From UBA935 sp031556725 (GTDB taxonomy: Bacteria; Bacillota; Clostridia; Lachnospirales; Lachnospiraceae), in contig JAVBSL010000025.1 of NCBI GenBank assembly GCA_031556725.1, forward strand, positions 1 to 64,000: a stretch of 64,000 bases of DNA. Direction: 5' to 3'. Under the pieces are notes generated by a model. That model had not been told where the DNA came from. It did no database searches and worked only from the letters and a program-made list of their open reading frames with translations. The stretch's first letter is position 1, and each line of letters opens with the position of its first letter. This document shows positions 1-9,434 of the stretch, piece after piece. Position numbers and translations under genes: made by a program.

Positions 1-94
1 CGGCAACCTTTGAAAGTTCTTCGGGTGAATGGTTCACGGCCAAATTATCTTCGACATAATCTAAAACCTTTTGTATTGATTCCCATGCGTACAT
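1..94 (-). CDS. AraC-type regulator, N-terminal fragment at window edge
   Basis: Reading leftwards from an ATG at 94, preceded by a strong GGAGGTATTTATT ribosome binding site, about 31 codons run to the window edge. The peptide begins MYAWESIQKVLDYVEDNL and continues into a helix of the type LSPEELSKVA, the usual first helices of an AraC/XylS DNA-binding domain placed at the N-terminus. The remainder lies outside the window, so the effector domain is unseen. It sits left of the leftmost rlmD-type attachment site and may be native DNA or further element cargo. Confidence 0.6.
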   Translation of the reverse strand, partial: MYAWESIQKVLDYVEDNLAVNHSPEELSKVA

Positions 95-227
95 AATAAA
101 TACCTCCATTTTTTCTATTATGCTGTAATTCTACATGATAGAAAAAATGCTCGCTTGTCTGCCAATGCTCTTTTTAGTTTGTCTAATCCGTCCAAAGCGA
201 TTTTAGTTGTTGAGCAAACCTACCTTC

Positions 228-281
228 TCGACATAATTCGACACAAATCTCACAATGCCTGGAGTTGGCTATTTAGATGCA
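228..281. repeat. attachment-site repeat C (leftmost copy of rlmD 3' core)
   Basis: Positions 228-251 repeat 24 bases of the rlmD 3' end (15,061-15,084) exactly, and the match to the copy at 3,736 extends through CACAATGC to 257. The next 24 bases (ending TATTTAGATGCA) resemble the flank of the copies at 3,767 and 10,669. Read on the minus strand it encodes HCEICVELCR in the RlmD frame and then continues into GRFAQQLK. It is probably the left boundary of the outermost integrated element. Confidence 0.75.
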
Positions 282-295
282 CTTCTCATTAAATC

Positions 296-1718
296 TTACT
301 GATCATTTATTTTCCAAAATCCACTTCTGGCTGAACCCACTCTCTGTAGCATCCCTTTCTCTGTTAATTCTTTAATATTCTTTTTAATGGCACGAGATGT
401 AATACCCAGTTCTTCTGCCATTGCTACTTGAGTCACTGATGAATTTTCTACCAACATTTCAATAATTTTTTGTTGTGTTGCATTGATATTTTTTGGTGAA
501 CTTTTTGGTGAACTTTTTGGTGAACTTTGGTGAACTACTGATTCATAAGAAGGTCTATAAATATTCACTCGAAAGCTATCACCTATTTCTAAAAACTCCG
601 GTTCTCTAATCCCATATTCTTTACAACTACTTATCATTCTTTTTATTCCAGTACCCCAGCTTTCAATAATTTTCATTCTGCTAAATACTTCTGCAATGCA
701 TCTATTACGAATTTTAGATCCGCCTTCTTTTATTTGTTGTAGGGTCAGGCCTCCAAACAGCATTCCGGGAGATGTTACTTCAACTCGGTCTTCATATACT
801 GCTACCTGAACACATGCCCTATCAAGAAAATTTCGGTGCGTTACCGCATTAACAATTGCTTCTCTTATTGCCTCAGTAGGTATCTCATAGCTATCCGTTC
901 TTATAAGTCCATTTATCTCAGCTCCTAAATTAATGTGTTTCAATACAAATTGATAAGCCTCTTCTATCTGCTCATAAAGCGGCCCCTCAAAATCTTTCTT
1001 ATCAATAAATACTACTCGCTCAGTTCCCTTAAATAAGGCACATTGAATTTTTGCAAAGGAAAAAATATTATTTGTTAATAATACAAATGCATTTGTGGGA
1101 ATTAATGTCCCTTCCATATTCTTGAGAACTCCTCAATTCACCAAATTTTGCACTGTCACATCCTTTACTTTTTCTTTTTCAGATTTTGTTTTGGATGCTT
1201 CTATCATGTATCTTTTTATGTTTTCGCACAGCTTTTCTGCTATTTCAGTACTATATTTTTCCTCCACACATATCATTTCGTCAAAAGAACGATTCAATCC
1301 CTGTAATTCCAAATCCTTTAAGATTGCTTCATCAGCAGGTCGCGACGTACCTGCAACACGGATGAAAGTCCCTGCTTCCTTTCCCAGTGACTTTATAATA
1401 CGGTCTATTTGCACCTGGATATATTTCAATAATGATTATACATTTTCCATCTATTGTATCTACACCGATATTGGGAAATATCTGTGGATAACACATATCA
1501 GAAATGGTATTTGTAATTTTATCTATTAATTTAAAAATATCATCCTTATCAACACCTATTATCTCCCGTGTCTTATCATCAATTCCTACAATGACCTTAC
1601 CGCCGGAGGTGTTGGCAAATGCTACAATACTCTTTATATACTTTTCGCTTTTTTTTGGTATTTCAACTTTAAATTCAATATTAACTGATTCACCATTTCT
1701 AATTTCATCTTTTATCAA
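296..1718 (-). pseudogene. Schlafen/AlbA_2-GHKL transcription-regulator-like gene, broken
   Basis: The pieces of one AlbA_2 (Schlafen-type) protein lie in order on the minus strand. The N-terminal DNA-binding domain starts at a TTG at 1718 behind AGGGGG and includes IVAFANTSGGKVIVGI. A one-base frameshift near 1402 moves translation to the frame encoding KSLGKEAGTFIRVAGTSRP. A TGA at about 1133, where a Trp would fit, separates the middle from the C-terminal GHKL-like domain (REAIVNAVTHRNF, WGTGIKRM) and winged helix (296-1117). The linker carries an SSPK repeat. The intact relative at 3,854-5,290 shows the expected architecture. Two independent lesions make sequencing error less likely, and the C-terminal part could still be translated separately. 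Confidence 0.8.
490..535. repeat. 12-bp tandem repeat encoding SSPK
   Basis: The unit TTTTTGGTGAAC occurs about 3.5 times in tandem (490-535) and encodes SPK-S-SPK-S-SPK on the minus strand, in the linker between the GHKL-like and winged-helix parts of the broken AlbA_2 protein. Copy number could vary in frame. Confidence 0.8.
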
Positions 1719-1789
1719 AATTTTACCCCCTGTCCTTGTTACTATCACTATAGTTTCTGAACATGTCAATCCCGTAATTAATTATCGAT

Positions 1790-2701
1790 TCATGTATACA
1801 TAATCTCTCTTGAATCTTTAAGAATATGTGTGCATGTTAATTTTTTATTCCACTCTTGAGTTTCCATATTGTTATTCTTATCATATACATAAATAGTTAC
1901 CTGTTCCATGTCATTAATCTTCTCAATTAAGTTATCATCTCCATAAGGTGACAATCCAAAAATTTCAATTTGCTTTATACCTTCTAAGTCTGTATATAAC
2001 TTTTTTACTTTGTGCAGAAAAAAATCGCTTGCCGGATATAAATTAACAGAGGGATAATGGCCTAAAGCCAGCATTTCACTTTTTCTATAAAATTCTGGGG
2101 AGAAAACAATGCCCCTTGTATTTATTGGGGTCATATTATAATATTTGCTTAACTTACAAATTATATCATCGTAACCCTTGAAGCCTCTGTATCTTTCTAA
2201 GCTATATAAAAATATAGGCCTATCATTCTCACTAATGGATTCAGTATTATATTGGCCATGTAAGTATATACATTTATTACTTCTATCCCAAAATTCAGTA
2301 TAATTTAATGTAAAAATTTTATTAAAGGTATTCATATTTGGAAGTTTCCTTATATCATATTCTGTTCCAATTTTTCTTGATTCATCATAAAAAATTGACA
2401 TTAAGGCCGTACAAATTATTGCATCTAATAAACGCATTTTTGTATTATCCGAGTCATCCTTTAGAATATCTAAAACATATGTATATACCCTTTCTGCAAG
2501 AGATTCCATTCCTATTTTTTCACTATTCTGAAACAACTTAATGCATACTTCTTCTGTAAAAGCAACAGCAAAAAGCAATTCATATAATGGCGAAGATAGA
2601 ATCATGTTTCTTCTAAATCTTATTGCTATATCTGACATGAACATCTCTTTAACGTTAATGTGCATATTTATCCCGTTACCCAATAATAAATTTCTTTGCA
2701 T
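1790..2701 (-). CDS. AbiH/SIR2-like putative abortive infection protein
   Basis: This 303-residue protein starts at ATG 2701 behind AAGGAAG. It opens with LLLGNGINMHI, the nucleotide-binding-like GNG motif that begins AbiH and SIR2-like proteins. It has the other landmarks in order: IFTLNYTEF (about residue 130), IYLHGQYN (about 145) and IEIFGLSPYGDDN (about 255). No signal peptide or membrane segment is seen. Known AbiH proteins confer phage abortive infection, so defence is inferred from fold landmarks and location, not shown. It lies between a broken AlbA_2 gene and two small membrane-protein genes within the island. A divergent SIR2-family member is the alternative. Confidence 0.6.
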   Translation of the reverse strand: MQRNLLLGNGINMHINVKEMFMSDIAIRFRRNMILSSPLYELLFAVAFTEEVCIKLFQNSEKIGMESLAERVYTYVLDILKDDSDNTKMRLLDAIICTALMSIFYDESRKIGTEYDIRKLPNMNTFNKIFTLNYTEFWDRSNKCIYLHGQYNTESISENDRPIFLYSLERYRGFKGYDDIICKLSKYYNMTPINTRGIVFSPEFYRKSEMLALGHYPSVNLYPASDFFLHKVKKLYTDLEGIKQIEIFGLSPYGDDNLIEKINDMEQVTIYVYDKNNNMETQEWNKKLTCTHILKDSREIMYT

Positions 2702-2794
2702 TTTGCTTCCTTATATATTTACCTTTCATAATACTATTTGCCAAACCTTAAATACTTCTCAATGATTTTGCGTGATAGCCTACAGTGATTATAT

Positions 2795-3283
2795 TTATGT
2801 AGAGATTTTCTCTCCCAATTGCCACTTTTCTATAACTAAATTTCCATCTTGATCCTTCACTGCCTCTTCGAGTGAAATATATTCTTGAAGCATACCAGCC
2901 TCTGTTGAAATTAATCTCCATTCTTCTTTCTTTTCATTATCTTTTCTTCCAATAACGTCCCCTGAGAAATATAAGTGATATCTTTTACCATAATAAATAA
3001 CTATATCATCCTTAGCAATTCTTTTGCCCTCGCGATCATAATAATTCGTATAGCTTCTTTCCATCCAGTACCACGAATTACTATTGTTTACATACACCCA
3101 CTGTACCAACCTAAATGCTAAATATAATATACCCCAAAGGTATACACATTGACTCTCGATATTGCATACTTCTTTTCCATGGCATGATTCAATAACTGCA
3201 TTTAATGTAAATAGAAAAATAATAGATGAAACTGTGAAATCAAATAAATCTTCTATTGTAAACCAAACTGGAAGCAATCTCAC
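2795..3283 (-). CDS. small membrane protein of unknown function
   Basis: A 162-residue protein whose first half has two hydrophobic segments (about residues 10-30, VSSIIFLFTLNAVI, and 48-68, YLWGILYLAFRLVQWVYV). The second half is soluble and polar, with an IVIYYGKRYHLYF beta-rich stretch and EYISLEEAVKDQDGN. I do not recognise a family. It lies 93 bases upstream of the AbiH-like gene, on the same strand and within the same AT-rich element, so the two could be co-transcribed. The neighbourhood suggests, but does not prove, a role with the AbiH-like protein. Confidence 0.5.
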   Translation of the reverse strand: MRLLPVWFTIEDLFDFTVSSIIFLFTLNAVIESCHGKEVCNIESQCVYLWGILYLAFRLVQWVYVNNSNSWYWMERSYTNYYDREGKRIAKDDIVIYYGKRYHLYFSGDVIGRKDNEKKEEWRLISTEAGMLQEYISLEEAVKDQDGNLVIEKWQLGEKIST

Positions 3284-3352
3284 TTTGCATTCATATTGAA
3301 TTGAAATAATAATTTTTCTGAATACACCTTTTAAAATAACTTCAAAGATTAC

Positions 3353-3628
3353 TCACGCAATAATATATTTAAAAGTATTGTTTTTTAGATAATTACAAAA
3401 AGCATTATTCCATAATGGAATTTTTCCCCAAATAGTTCCTTCTAATATATTCCAATATTGAAGAAAAAAATAAAAAAATATTAGTCCGACTGATGCAAAT
3501 CTAATTACAACTGCTAATTTTGTGAATGCATAATTATTTCTTGAAATATCTTTCATACCTTTAACCGCTTCACTTATCTCACTTATTATAGCCAATTGCT
3601 CTCCCCTCCTATCCCATCTGAATTTCAT
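3353..3628 (-). CDS. small hypothetical membrane protein
   Basis: A 91-residue frame with a charged N-terminus (MKFRWDRRGEQLAIISEISEAV) and one clear hydrophobic segment (VGLIFFYFFLQYWNIL, about residues 52-67). A poor ribosome binding site and high AT content make this less certain than its neighbours. It may belong to the same transcript as the 162-residue membrane protein and the AbiH-like gene. No family is recognised. Confidence 0.35.
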   Translation of the reverse strand: MKFRWDRRGEQLAIISEISEAVKGMKDISRNNYAFTKLAVVIRFASVGLIFFYFFLQYWNILEGTIWGKIPLWNNAFCNYLKNNTFKYIIA

Positions 3629-3734
3629 TATAATATATTTTCGCTCTGGTTAAAATATCCTTAAAGCATATGTATCTCTTTAGTCTACTCAAGGGTCTTG
3701 ATAAAATAATTAATCCAAAAATTTTATTGTTTTA

Positions 3735-3790
3735 TTCGACATAATTCGACACAAATCTCACAATGCGTTGAGGTGGGTATTTGGATACAT
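3735..3790. repeat. attachment-site repeat B (internal copy of rlmD 3' core)
   Basis: Bases 3735-3759 match the 25-base core inside rlmD (15,060-15,084) exactly. The following flank (GTTGAGGTGGGTATTTGGAT) closely matches the flank at 10,669-10,688 and is similar to that at 258-278. On the minus strand it reads PTSTHCEICVELCRIKQ and then stop, which is an RlmD-like C-terminus. It marks the junction between two tandem elements. Confidence 0.8.
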
Positions 3791-3853
3791 TCAACATTTT
3801 TAAACTGTAAAATACTGTTTAAGGAATCTCCAATAGGTCTTCTAATATTACCA

Positions 3854-5290
3854 TCAAAATTGTATAAACCTATACTTGCCCTTCCCTTGCCCTTTAACAG
3901 ATTCCAGTAACCCTGCCTTGTTCAATTTAGTTACCAAAACGCTTGCACTTGTTAGAGATATCTTAAATAATTCGGCTACTTCTTTCCTGCTAAAAACTGT
4001 ATTTGTATCATAATTTATAAACATTTCTCTTGCTTTTTCTTTTGTAGGTAAGTTAACTTTTACATTTGATAAAGTAGATTCAATAATATCAATATCAACT
4101 TTTCTGCTGTCAATATCAACTTTTTCAACCGGAATATTATAATTAAGATTATATATTGTCACCCAAAAAGATGTACTATCTGAATAAAATTTTGGTTCGA
4201 GTTCTTCTCTATAATTTATTTCCTTTTGGTAGTCACCTTTTATTTTCTTGAAACCGCTACCCCTACGTTCCATATAATTCATCCGATTAAATATATCTGC
4301 AATAACAGGGTTTCTTCTTCTGGAAGGAACTCTATCTATATCGAGATTTTGAACTTGAGAACCATCATACATTCCACCAGGAGAATATATTTCAAGTCTG
4401 TTATCGTACATCTCAATATGAACTTCACTTCCCAAAACCAAATAATCACGATGAATCAATGCATTTACAATACATTCTAAAACAGCACGTTCTGGGTAAT
4501 CCGGCATTTCAATTCTACCGGTAGCCGTCTTTTTCCATCTCTTTTTAGAGTTATTAATAACAAATTCTTCTCCACTTTGCAATAAAGTTACTAGGCTTCC
4601 ACTAAATTCTTTATCATCAATAGCTTCCATTATTCCTGATGCCTTATCCAAGCCATACCACCTTGTACAAAATAACCTGGAATGCCTGAATGGAGACTCG
4701 TCTGCCAGCAATGCACCGGCATTGGTTAACGTCCCATTCTCATCTGCCAAACCAAATGAAAGAAAATCGGATTCCTCTAATTCTTGTCCAACTCTTTTTC
4801 TATAAACAGAGCGCAATTTTGTAAAAGCATAGTCATTTAGCTTATAGTGTGATGCTAAACTGTCATATGTTTTATTGCTTCCGTGAAGCACCAGACGTTT
4901 CAAATCCATTGCACCTGCCGGAACACTTTGATTGCCAATCCTTATATAGGCTATCCGATTGCTGTCACCAATATAATAATAAGGAGTCTCCATACCTGGC
5001 AAAACCTTCAAGACTATAAGCTCTTTTCCCTGCTCATTATGAATTTCCATAATCACTTGCGGAATTGGATCCATCTTGGTTTTGATAATTTCACTTATTA
5101 TTTCAGAGGTTTCTTTCCCATTTTCCAACCCAACTACTACTTCTTCATCATTTATCCCAAATATAAGTATTCCACCTACTCCATTAGCAAATGCACTTAT
5201 GCTCTTCAGCCAGCTCTTGGGTTTTCGTTCCTCTAAAAATTCCTTTTTATCGTATTCAGTAGTTTCACCAATCAGATCTAATATGTTCAC
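3854..5290 (-). CDS. Schlafen/AlbA_2 domain ATP-binding regulator-like protein
   Basis: A 478-residue protein with the standard layout of this family. An N-terminal AlbA_2/Schlafen domain carries SISAFANGVGGILIFGI (about residues 30-46) and AYIRIGNQSVPA (about 113-124). A GHKL-type ATP-binding-like domain carries LECIVNALIHRDYLV and NRMNYMERRGSGFKKI (about residues 275-355). A C-terminal winged helix follows (SRKEVAELFKISLTSASV, about 435-452). Such proteins are usually annotated as putative transcriptional regulators or RecG-like helicases, though no helicase motif is visible. It is the first gene inside repeat B and parallels the broken copy at 296-1718. Confidence 0.8.
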   Translation of the reverse strand: MNILDLIGETTEYDKKEFLEERKPKSWLKSISAFANGVGGILIFGINDEEVVVGLENGKETSEIISEIIKTKMDPIPQVIMEIHNEQGKELIVLKVLPGMETPYYYIGDSNRIAYIRIGNQSVPAGAMDLKRLVLHGSNKTYDSLASHYKLNDYAFTKLRSVYRKRVGQELEESDFLSFGLADENGTLTNAGALLADESPFRHSRLFCTRWYGLDKASGIMEAIDDKEFSGSLVTLLQSGEEFVINNSKKRWKKTATGRIEMPDYPERAVLECIVNALIHRDYLVLGSEVHIEMYDNRLEIYSPGGMYDGSQVQNLDIDRVPSRRRNPVIADIFNRMNYMERRGSGFKKIKGDYQKEINYREELEPKFYSDSTSFWVTIYNLNYNIPVEKVDIDSRKVDIDIIESTLSNVKVNLPTKEKAREMFINYDTNTVFSRKEVAELFKISLTSASVLVTKLNKAGLLESVKGQGKGKYRFIQF

Positions 5291-5377
5291 AATTTCACCT
5301 CATGAATCTAATTATTTAATAACCAATATTGACATGTTTATATAATAATACTCTTCCAATGTCGAAAGTACAGCCTA

Positions 5378-5902
5378 TTAACAGCAACCCTTTTCCCCTG
5401 CAAAGGACTCGCCTACATCTTTCAACAACAAGCTCATTTTCTCCGGACTATCCTTCATGCCACGCTTGATCCACTCCTCCAATGCACCATATATACAGCC
5501 AGCAATACAAGCGTTATGGTAGGTGCCCAGCTCATTATCCTCCGGTACTGGGCAAAGACTGTCGCGTACATTTTTAAGTAGTAGATGAGATAGATTTTGT
5601 TTGTAGATGACATTAATAAAGTCCTCCAGTTCCTTAGCATGTCGAAACAGATCCAGAACCATATCGGTTTCACTGCTGCGATTAAATTCACTGCACCATG
5701 CATCAGTGGTGTCATCAAGATATTTGACCAGTACATCCTCCTTGCTCTCATAGCGTCGATAAAAGGATACGCGGCCCACGCCGGCTTTTTTTGCAATATC
5801 TGTGACCCTTATATCCTCAAAGGGCTTTTCCTTCATTAATATAAACAGAGCCTCTGTAATGCTCTCCTTGATTATCTCGTCCGTAACGCTTGCTCTGCGC
5901 AT
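5378..5902 (-). CDS. TetR/AcrR family transcriptional regulator
   Basis: A 174-residue protein from the ATG at 5902, which follows GAGG at a long spacing; upstream in-frame residues look untranslated. The N-terminal TetR helix-turn-helix is clear: ITEALFILMKEKPFEDIRVT then IAKKAGVGRVSFYRRYESKE. The C-terminal ligand-binding half has no recognisable effector, but ends in EKGCC. It is divergent from the flavodoxin/ferredoxin gene starting at 6029, with a 126-base shared control region, so it probably regulates itself and that gene. Confidence 0.85.
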   Translation of the reverse strand: MRRASVTDEIIKESITEALFILMKEKPFEDIRVTDIAKKAGVGRVSFYRRYESKEDVLVKYLDDTTDAWCSEFNRSSETDMVLDLFRHAKELEDFINVIYKQNLSHLLLKNVRDSLCPVPEDNELGTYHNACIAGCIYGALEEWIKRGMKDSPEKMSLLLKDVGESFAGEKGCC

Positions 5903-6028
5903 AATAGATACAAACCTCGCTTTCTGTTCCCCATGGCGTTCATTATCTTGACTATTTTGCCAATGCTTACTAAAATAAAGATACACCTGTTTCTATATCG
6001 GGTCAAGCAGAAAGGATTGGTCATAAAA

Positions 6029-6805
6029 ATGAAAAATATAATATTTTATTTTTCTGGTTCAGGCAATAGTGCTTTTATTGCAAAGGCCATAGCTGAACAG
6101 CTTGGCAATTGTGAAGCTATCGAGATGTTTCGCTTTAAGCTGGAAAGTGAAATTGAGGCAAATACAATCGGGTTTGCTTTCCCTGTTTACTGGTGGGGGC
6201 TGCCAAACTTTGTTAGCCGCTTCATAAGCAATATAAAAGTTAAAAATGTCAGCTATGTTTTCGTAGCTGCTACTATCGGAAGCAGCTCCGGGAATGCAAT
6301 TCCACAGGCAAAAGATCTCTTTGAGAAAAAAGGTATAAAGCTGGCTGCCGGGTTTGATTATATTATGCCCGATAATAACATCACTCTGCAAAACGCACCG
6401 AAGAAGAAAAAGCAAAAGCAGTTAATTGACGTAGCTTATGAAAAGTCACTGAAAGACGTTGAAACAATAAAGGAAAGAAAAGAGCTATCTATCAAAAAAG
6501 AAAGCGCATTTATAAGACGTGTCAATCGCCATTTTATTGGCACTTATGCCACGCTTGATAAGAAGTTCTGGACATCTTACGATTGTTCTCATTGTGGATT
6601 ATGTACCCATGAATGCCCTGTTCAAAATATCCAAATAATTGATGGAAAGCCTACTTGGAAACACTCTTGTGAAAGCTGCATGAAATGCATTCAACGCTGT
6701 CCTCAAGAAGCAATCAATTATGGCCGTAAAACAGAAAAGCGTACCCGTTATTCCTTGGATTATGATAACTTCAAAGCGGCAATGTCAACTGCACGCGGTC
6801 ATTAA
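6029..6805 (+). CDS. EFR1-family flavodoxin/ferredoxin protein
   Basis: A 258-residue protein starting at ATG 6029 behind AAAGGA. The N-terminus is a flavodoxin-like domain (IIFYFSGSGNSAFIAKAIA, FMN phosphate-loop pattern; AFPVYWWGLP). The C-terminus has two 4Fe-4S clusters: CSHCGLCTHECP and CESCMKCIQRCP. The pairing matches EFR1 proteins, thought to move electrons between flavin and iron-sulfur centres; the partner is unknown. It is divergent from a TetR regulator. The pair is typical accessory cargo in gut Clostridia. Confidence 0.9.
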   Translation: MKNIIFYFSGSGNSAFIAKAIAEQLGNCEAIEMFRFKLESEIEANTIGFAFPVYWWGLPNFVSRFISNIKVKNVSYVFVAATIGSSSGNAIPQAKDLFEKKGIKLAAGFDYIMPDNNITLQNAPKKKKQKQLIDVAYEKSLKDVETIKERKELSIKKESAFIRRVNRHFIGTYATLDKKFWTSYDCSHCGLCTHECPVQNIQIIDGKPTWKHSCESCMKCIQRCPQEAINYGRKTEKRTRYSLDYDNFKAAMSTARGH

Positions 6806-7024
6806 CACCTGGATATGTACTTATCAACAAATATATATCTTCCACAAAAAGGTAATACTTGCGCCTCTCTCATTTTCCGAATTTGCTCCAAAACTTCCAT
6901 TTCTGCTACCACTTATCAAGCAGATTTTAGTCTTTAGTAACAGACAATCACTCTATACCCCGTTGTTTGGTTTGTTGCCGATTCATGCTTTAACCTTTCG
7001 ATGACTGTCCTATAGTTAATACTT

Positions 7025-7637
7025 TTACATTGTAAAATTTTGCTTTTGTACTAATTCCTGCCCTTGCAGTAATTCTATACTGTAATTCAATATCTTTTCC
7101 TTTCGTTCCGAAAGCATCACTTTGTAAAAATCCTTTTGCAGTTCTGTAATTGCTGGTGTCCTTTCCACCAACTTATAAATCTTATCCAAATCAATGCAAT
7201 CAGACATTCGTGCCAATGCTTTATTACAATCTTCATTTTTCAGTGAAGAAATATAATCAAAATATCCTATTATCAATCAATATTCCCCAGTTTCCATTAG
7301 CACCGCCATAGCCTTTAAATTTATTGGCGGGGCAAGCTGTAAAATCAATCATCTTTTTCCTCCGCTCCCTCTCCGCAGAGAGATTTGTTTCCAGATAGGA
7401 ACACTCCTGAGGTTTACCACTTTTCTGATTTTCGGGATTCTCTACTGTCAAAGCTAATACTTCTTCGATTGTCATCTCAAAGGCACACAACAGTTTTTGA
7501 ATCGTTTGTGCATTGCATCGTGCAAGAATTGTCTTACCTGAGCAAAGATCTGAAAGCGTTGCCCATGGAATGCCACTTATCTTTGACAGGCTGTATTTGG
7601 ACATTCCTTTTGTTTTAATCATTTCATTTATTGTCAT
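7025..7637 (-). pseudogene. collapsed HTH antitoxin-like / HipA-like kinase locus
   Basis: From ATG 7637 (GGTGG upstream) an XRE-type helix-turn-helix reads MTINEMIKTKGMSKYSLSKI then SGIPWATLSDLCSGK. Its tail runs directly, in frame, into MIDFTACPANKFKGYGGANG, which resembles the start of HipA_C/CtkA-type kinases. GANG then fuses to NWGILID, a stretch normally far downstream in such kinases, and the frame stops at about 7260. A second frame (7025-7260) continues with FDYISSLKNEDCNKAL and a kinase-like C-terminus ending FTM. At least three deletions therefore seem to have reduced an antitoxin-kinase pair to about 600 bases. Only the HTH portion could still act. Family assignment is from remembered motifs. 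Confidence 0.6.
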
Positions 7638-7659
7638 TTTTACCACCACCATTAATATT

Positions 7660-7677
7660 ATATCGGACTTCCGATAT
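7660..7677. promoter_or_regulatory. perfect palindrome upstream of the HTH remnant
   Basis: ATATCGGA-CT-TCCGATAT is a perfect 18-base inverted repeat 23 bases before the ATG at 7637. The position fits an autoregulatory operator bound by the helix-turn-helix protein it precedes. Confidence 0.65.
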
Positions 7678-7735
7678 ATCATCGATGCTGGGAATCAGCC
7701 CAAACAGACTGATCGAAAATTACAAAAATCAAAAT

Positions 7736-9394
7736 CTATGCCTTCAACAGCTCCAATTCTTGACGAAAAGCACTTTTACGTGAGTGAAGCTTTCTGTAAG
7801 ATTCTGCCGTAACCCCTTTTTCTCTCAACCCCTTTGCCGTATATATTTCATCCAATACCACGATCAATTCCGCCGCCTTTTCATAACTGTACCGATGCCC
7901 TCCCCCAACTACAGCATCTGTCCGCTTTGCAATTTGCGATTCCAGCCAATTAAAGCATGCTGTTTCATCCACCTCGAAACATTTATCATGCCATAAAACA
8001 AGAAGCAACCATAGTTCATCTGTATTTATTCTAACTGTATATCTATAACTGATCCGGTCAAGCATCGCTCTCATTGCTCTGGACATAGTCTTCTGCCCGG
8101 ATACACTTCCCAGAATCAACGGTACGATAATGCCCTGAGCTTCGCTGCTCCATCCAAGATAACTCTTGCGTGAAGAACAATAGCTCATATTGTCTTTTAT
8201 ATCACCTAAGAAAATACCGAATATCTTTTTTCCTCCTTCTTCCAATACGTTTGAAGCATACTGTCTTTCTGACCCTAATGCATAATAAGCTTTTTCCGGC
8301 AGATTGGATATATGTACTCTTGCCTGGTTTACAAGGCACTTATAATCCGGACTCCCATAATTACAAATCAGCATGTGAAGGACATTCCCAACATTTGAAT
8401 CTGACCAGAACGCTTCTTTCCAAAAGTATCCTTCAGAATCTTTATTTCCCATATTTTCCGAAGCCCTTGCCCCCAGTGCTGCTGCTTTGCCGCGATACCG
8501 GATATTAACAGCAAGCTGATCTGCAGCCGCCTGGGCTATGCTAATGCACTGTTCATTATCATGCTCCTGATATAACAGTTCTTCACAACATTTTACAAAA
8601 AGAGCCGGATAATTCTTACCATATTGCATTGTAGTCTTAACTAGTTCTCTGGTACCGCCCTTCAATACACTGGCCTCGGCAATAAGCTCATATTCCCGTT
8701 CACCATTCTCCGGCCCAAGAAATAGAATAAAGCCTTCCAGAAAATCATGAATGCCTGTAAGATCAAGCTCACATATTGAAAGGATATCCTCTACCTTTGT
8801 CTGTTTAAAGCTATTTTGCTTTAACCTTTCCATTAAGGATTTATACTGTTTCTGCCCTGCTTCTACATTAAAAATTCCTTTTAGGAGTAGTTTTGAGTAT
8901 CTTTCTTCAGAAAAATTCACTAATCTGTTTTCAAACAATTCTTCAAGACTCATCTCCAGAACATCCCCACCTGACTCATCTAAAGCAAAAAACTCTATGT
9001 CAGATACATAGTCCGCCAACTGAACCGCTTTCTTATAATCCTGTTGATCAATCAAACAAGCAAAATAATTCAGCAATTCATCCAATTCTTTTCCAACATG
9101 ATAAGGATCCGCATATTCATAAATCCACTCATCTGAACAGTAACCGGCATCATAATCTTCATGCCCTTCACAGGTAAAATGAATCTCCATGGCTAATATT
9201 TTCCGACAGCTTTTCATTGCTGCCTCATATGTCATTTCTGTCTCCTCTTTTTTACCTGACAGGCTTTGTAAAAATAATGTTCTGGTATTTTCATTCTGCT
9301 TCATTGCCTGGCGCAATATCCAGGCATCCTTTTCCTCTGCCGGGATGGATTTTACAGCTTTGTTTGCTTTTTCCATAAAAACCGTATAGTTCAT
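7736..9394 (-). CDS. large alpha-helical protein of unknown function
   Basis: A 552-residue soluble protein from ATG 9394, behind AGGAGG. There is no signal peptide, membrane segment or catalytic motif I recognise. The sequence is largely helical with Leu/Ala-rich amphipathic segments (AAAMKSCRKIL-like, YHVGKELDELLNYFACLIDQ, ALGARASENMGN), suggesting a TPR- or HEAT-like solenoid. The C-terminus reads YRKLHSRKSAFRQELELLKA. A palindromic operator candidate lies 57-78 bases upstream (9451-9472). It could be a scaffold or regulator, but no function can be assigned. Confidence 0.7.
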   Translation of the reverse strand: MNYTVFMEKANKAVKSIPAEEKDAWILRQAMKQNENTRTLFLQSLSGKKEETEMTYEAAMKSCRKILAMEIHFTCEGHEDYDAGYCSDEWIYEYADPYHVGKELDELLNYFACLIDQQDYKKAVQLADYVSDIEFFALDESGGDVLEMSLEELFENRLVNFSEERYSKLLLKGIFNVEAGQKQYKSLMERLKQNSFKQTKVEDILSICELDLTGIHDFLEGFILFLGPENGEREYELIAEASVLKGGTRELVKTTMQYGKNYPALFVKCCEELLYQEHDNEQCISIAQAAADQLAVNIRYRGKAAALGARASENMGNKDSEGYFWKEAFWSDSNVGNVLHMLICNYGSPDYKCLVNQARVHISNLPEKAYYALGSERQYASNVLEEGGKKIFGIFLGDIKDNMSYCSSRKSYLGWSSEAQGIIVPLILGSVSGQKTMSRAMRAMLDRISYRYTVRINTDELWLLLVLWHDKCFEVDETACFNWLESQIAKRTDAVVGGGHRYSYEKAAELIVVLDEIYTAKGLREKGVTAESYRKLHSRKSAFRQELELLKA

Positions 9395-9434
9395 ATATTT
9401 GTCCTCCTAAATGCTGATGTTCTTTGCTTTATTA

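Noticed and set aside
6806..7024. Plus-strand frame after the EFR1 gene
   Set aside because: Its start lies inside the EFR1 gene in another frame and the peptide has no recognisable feature.
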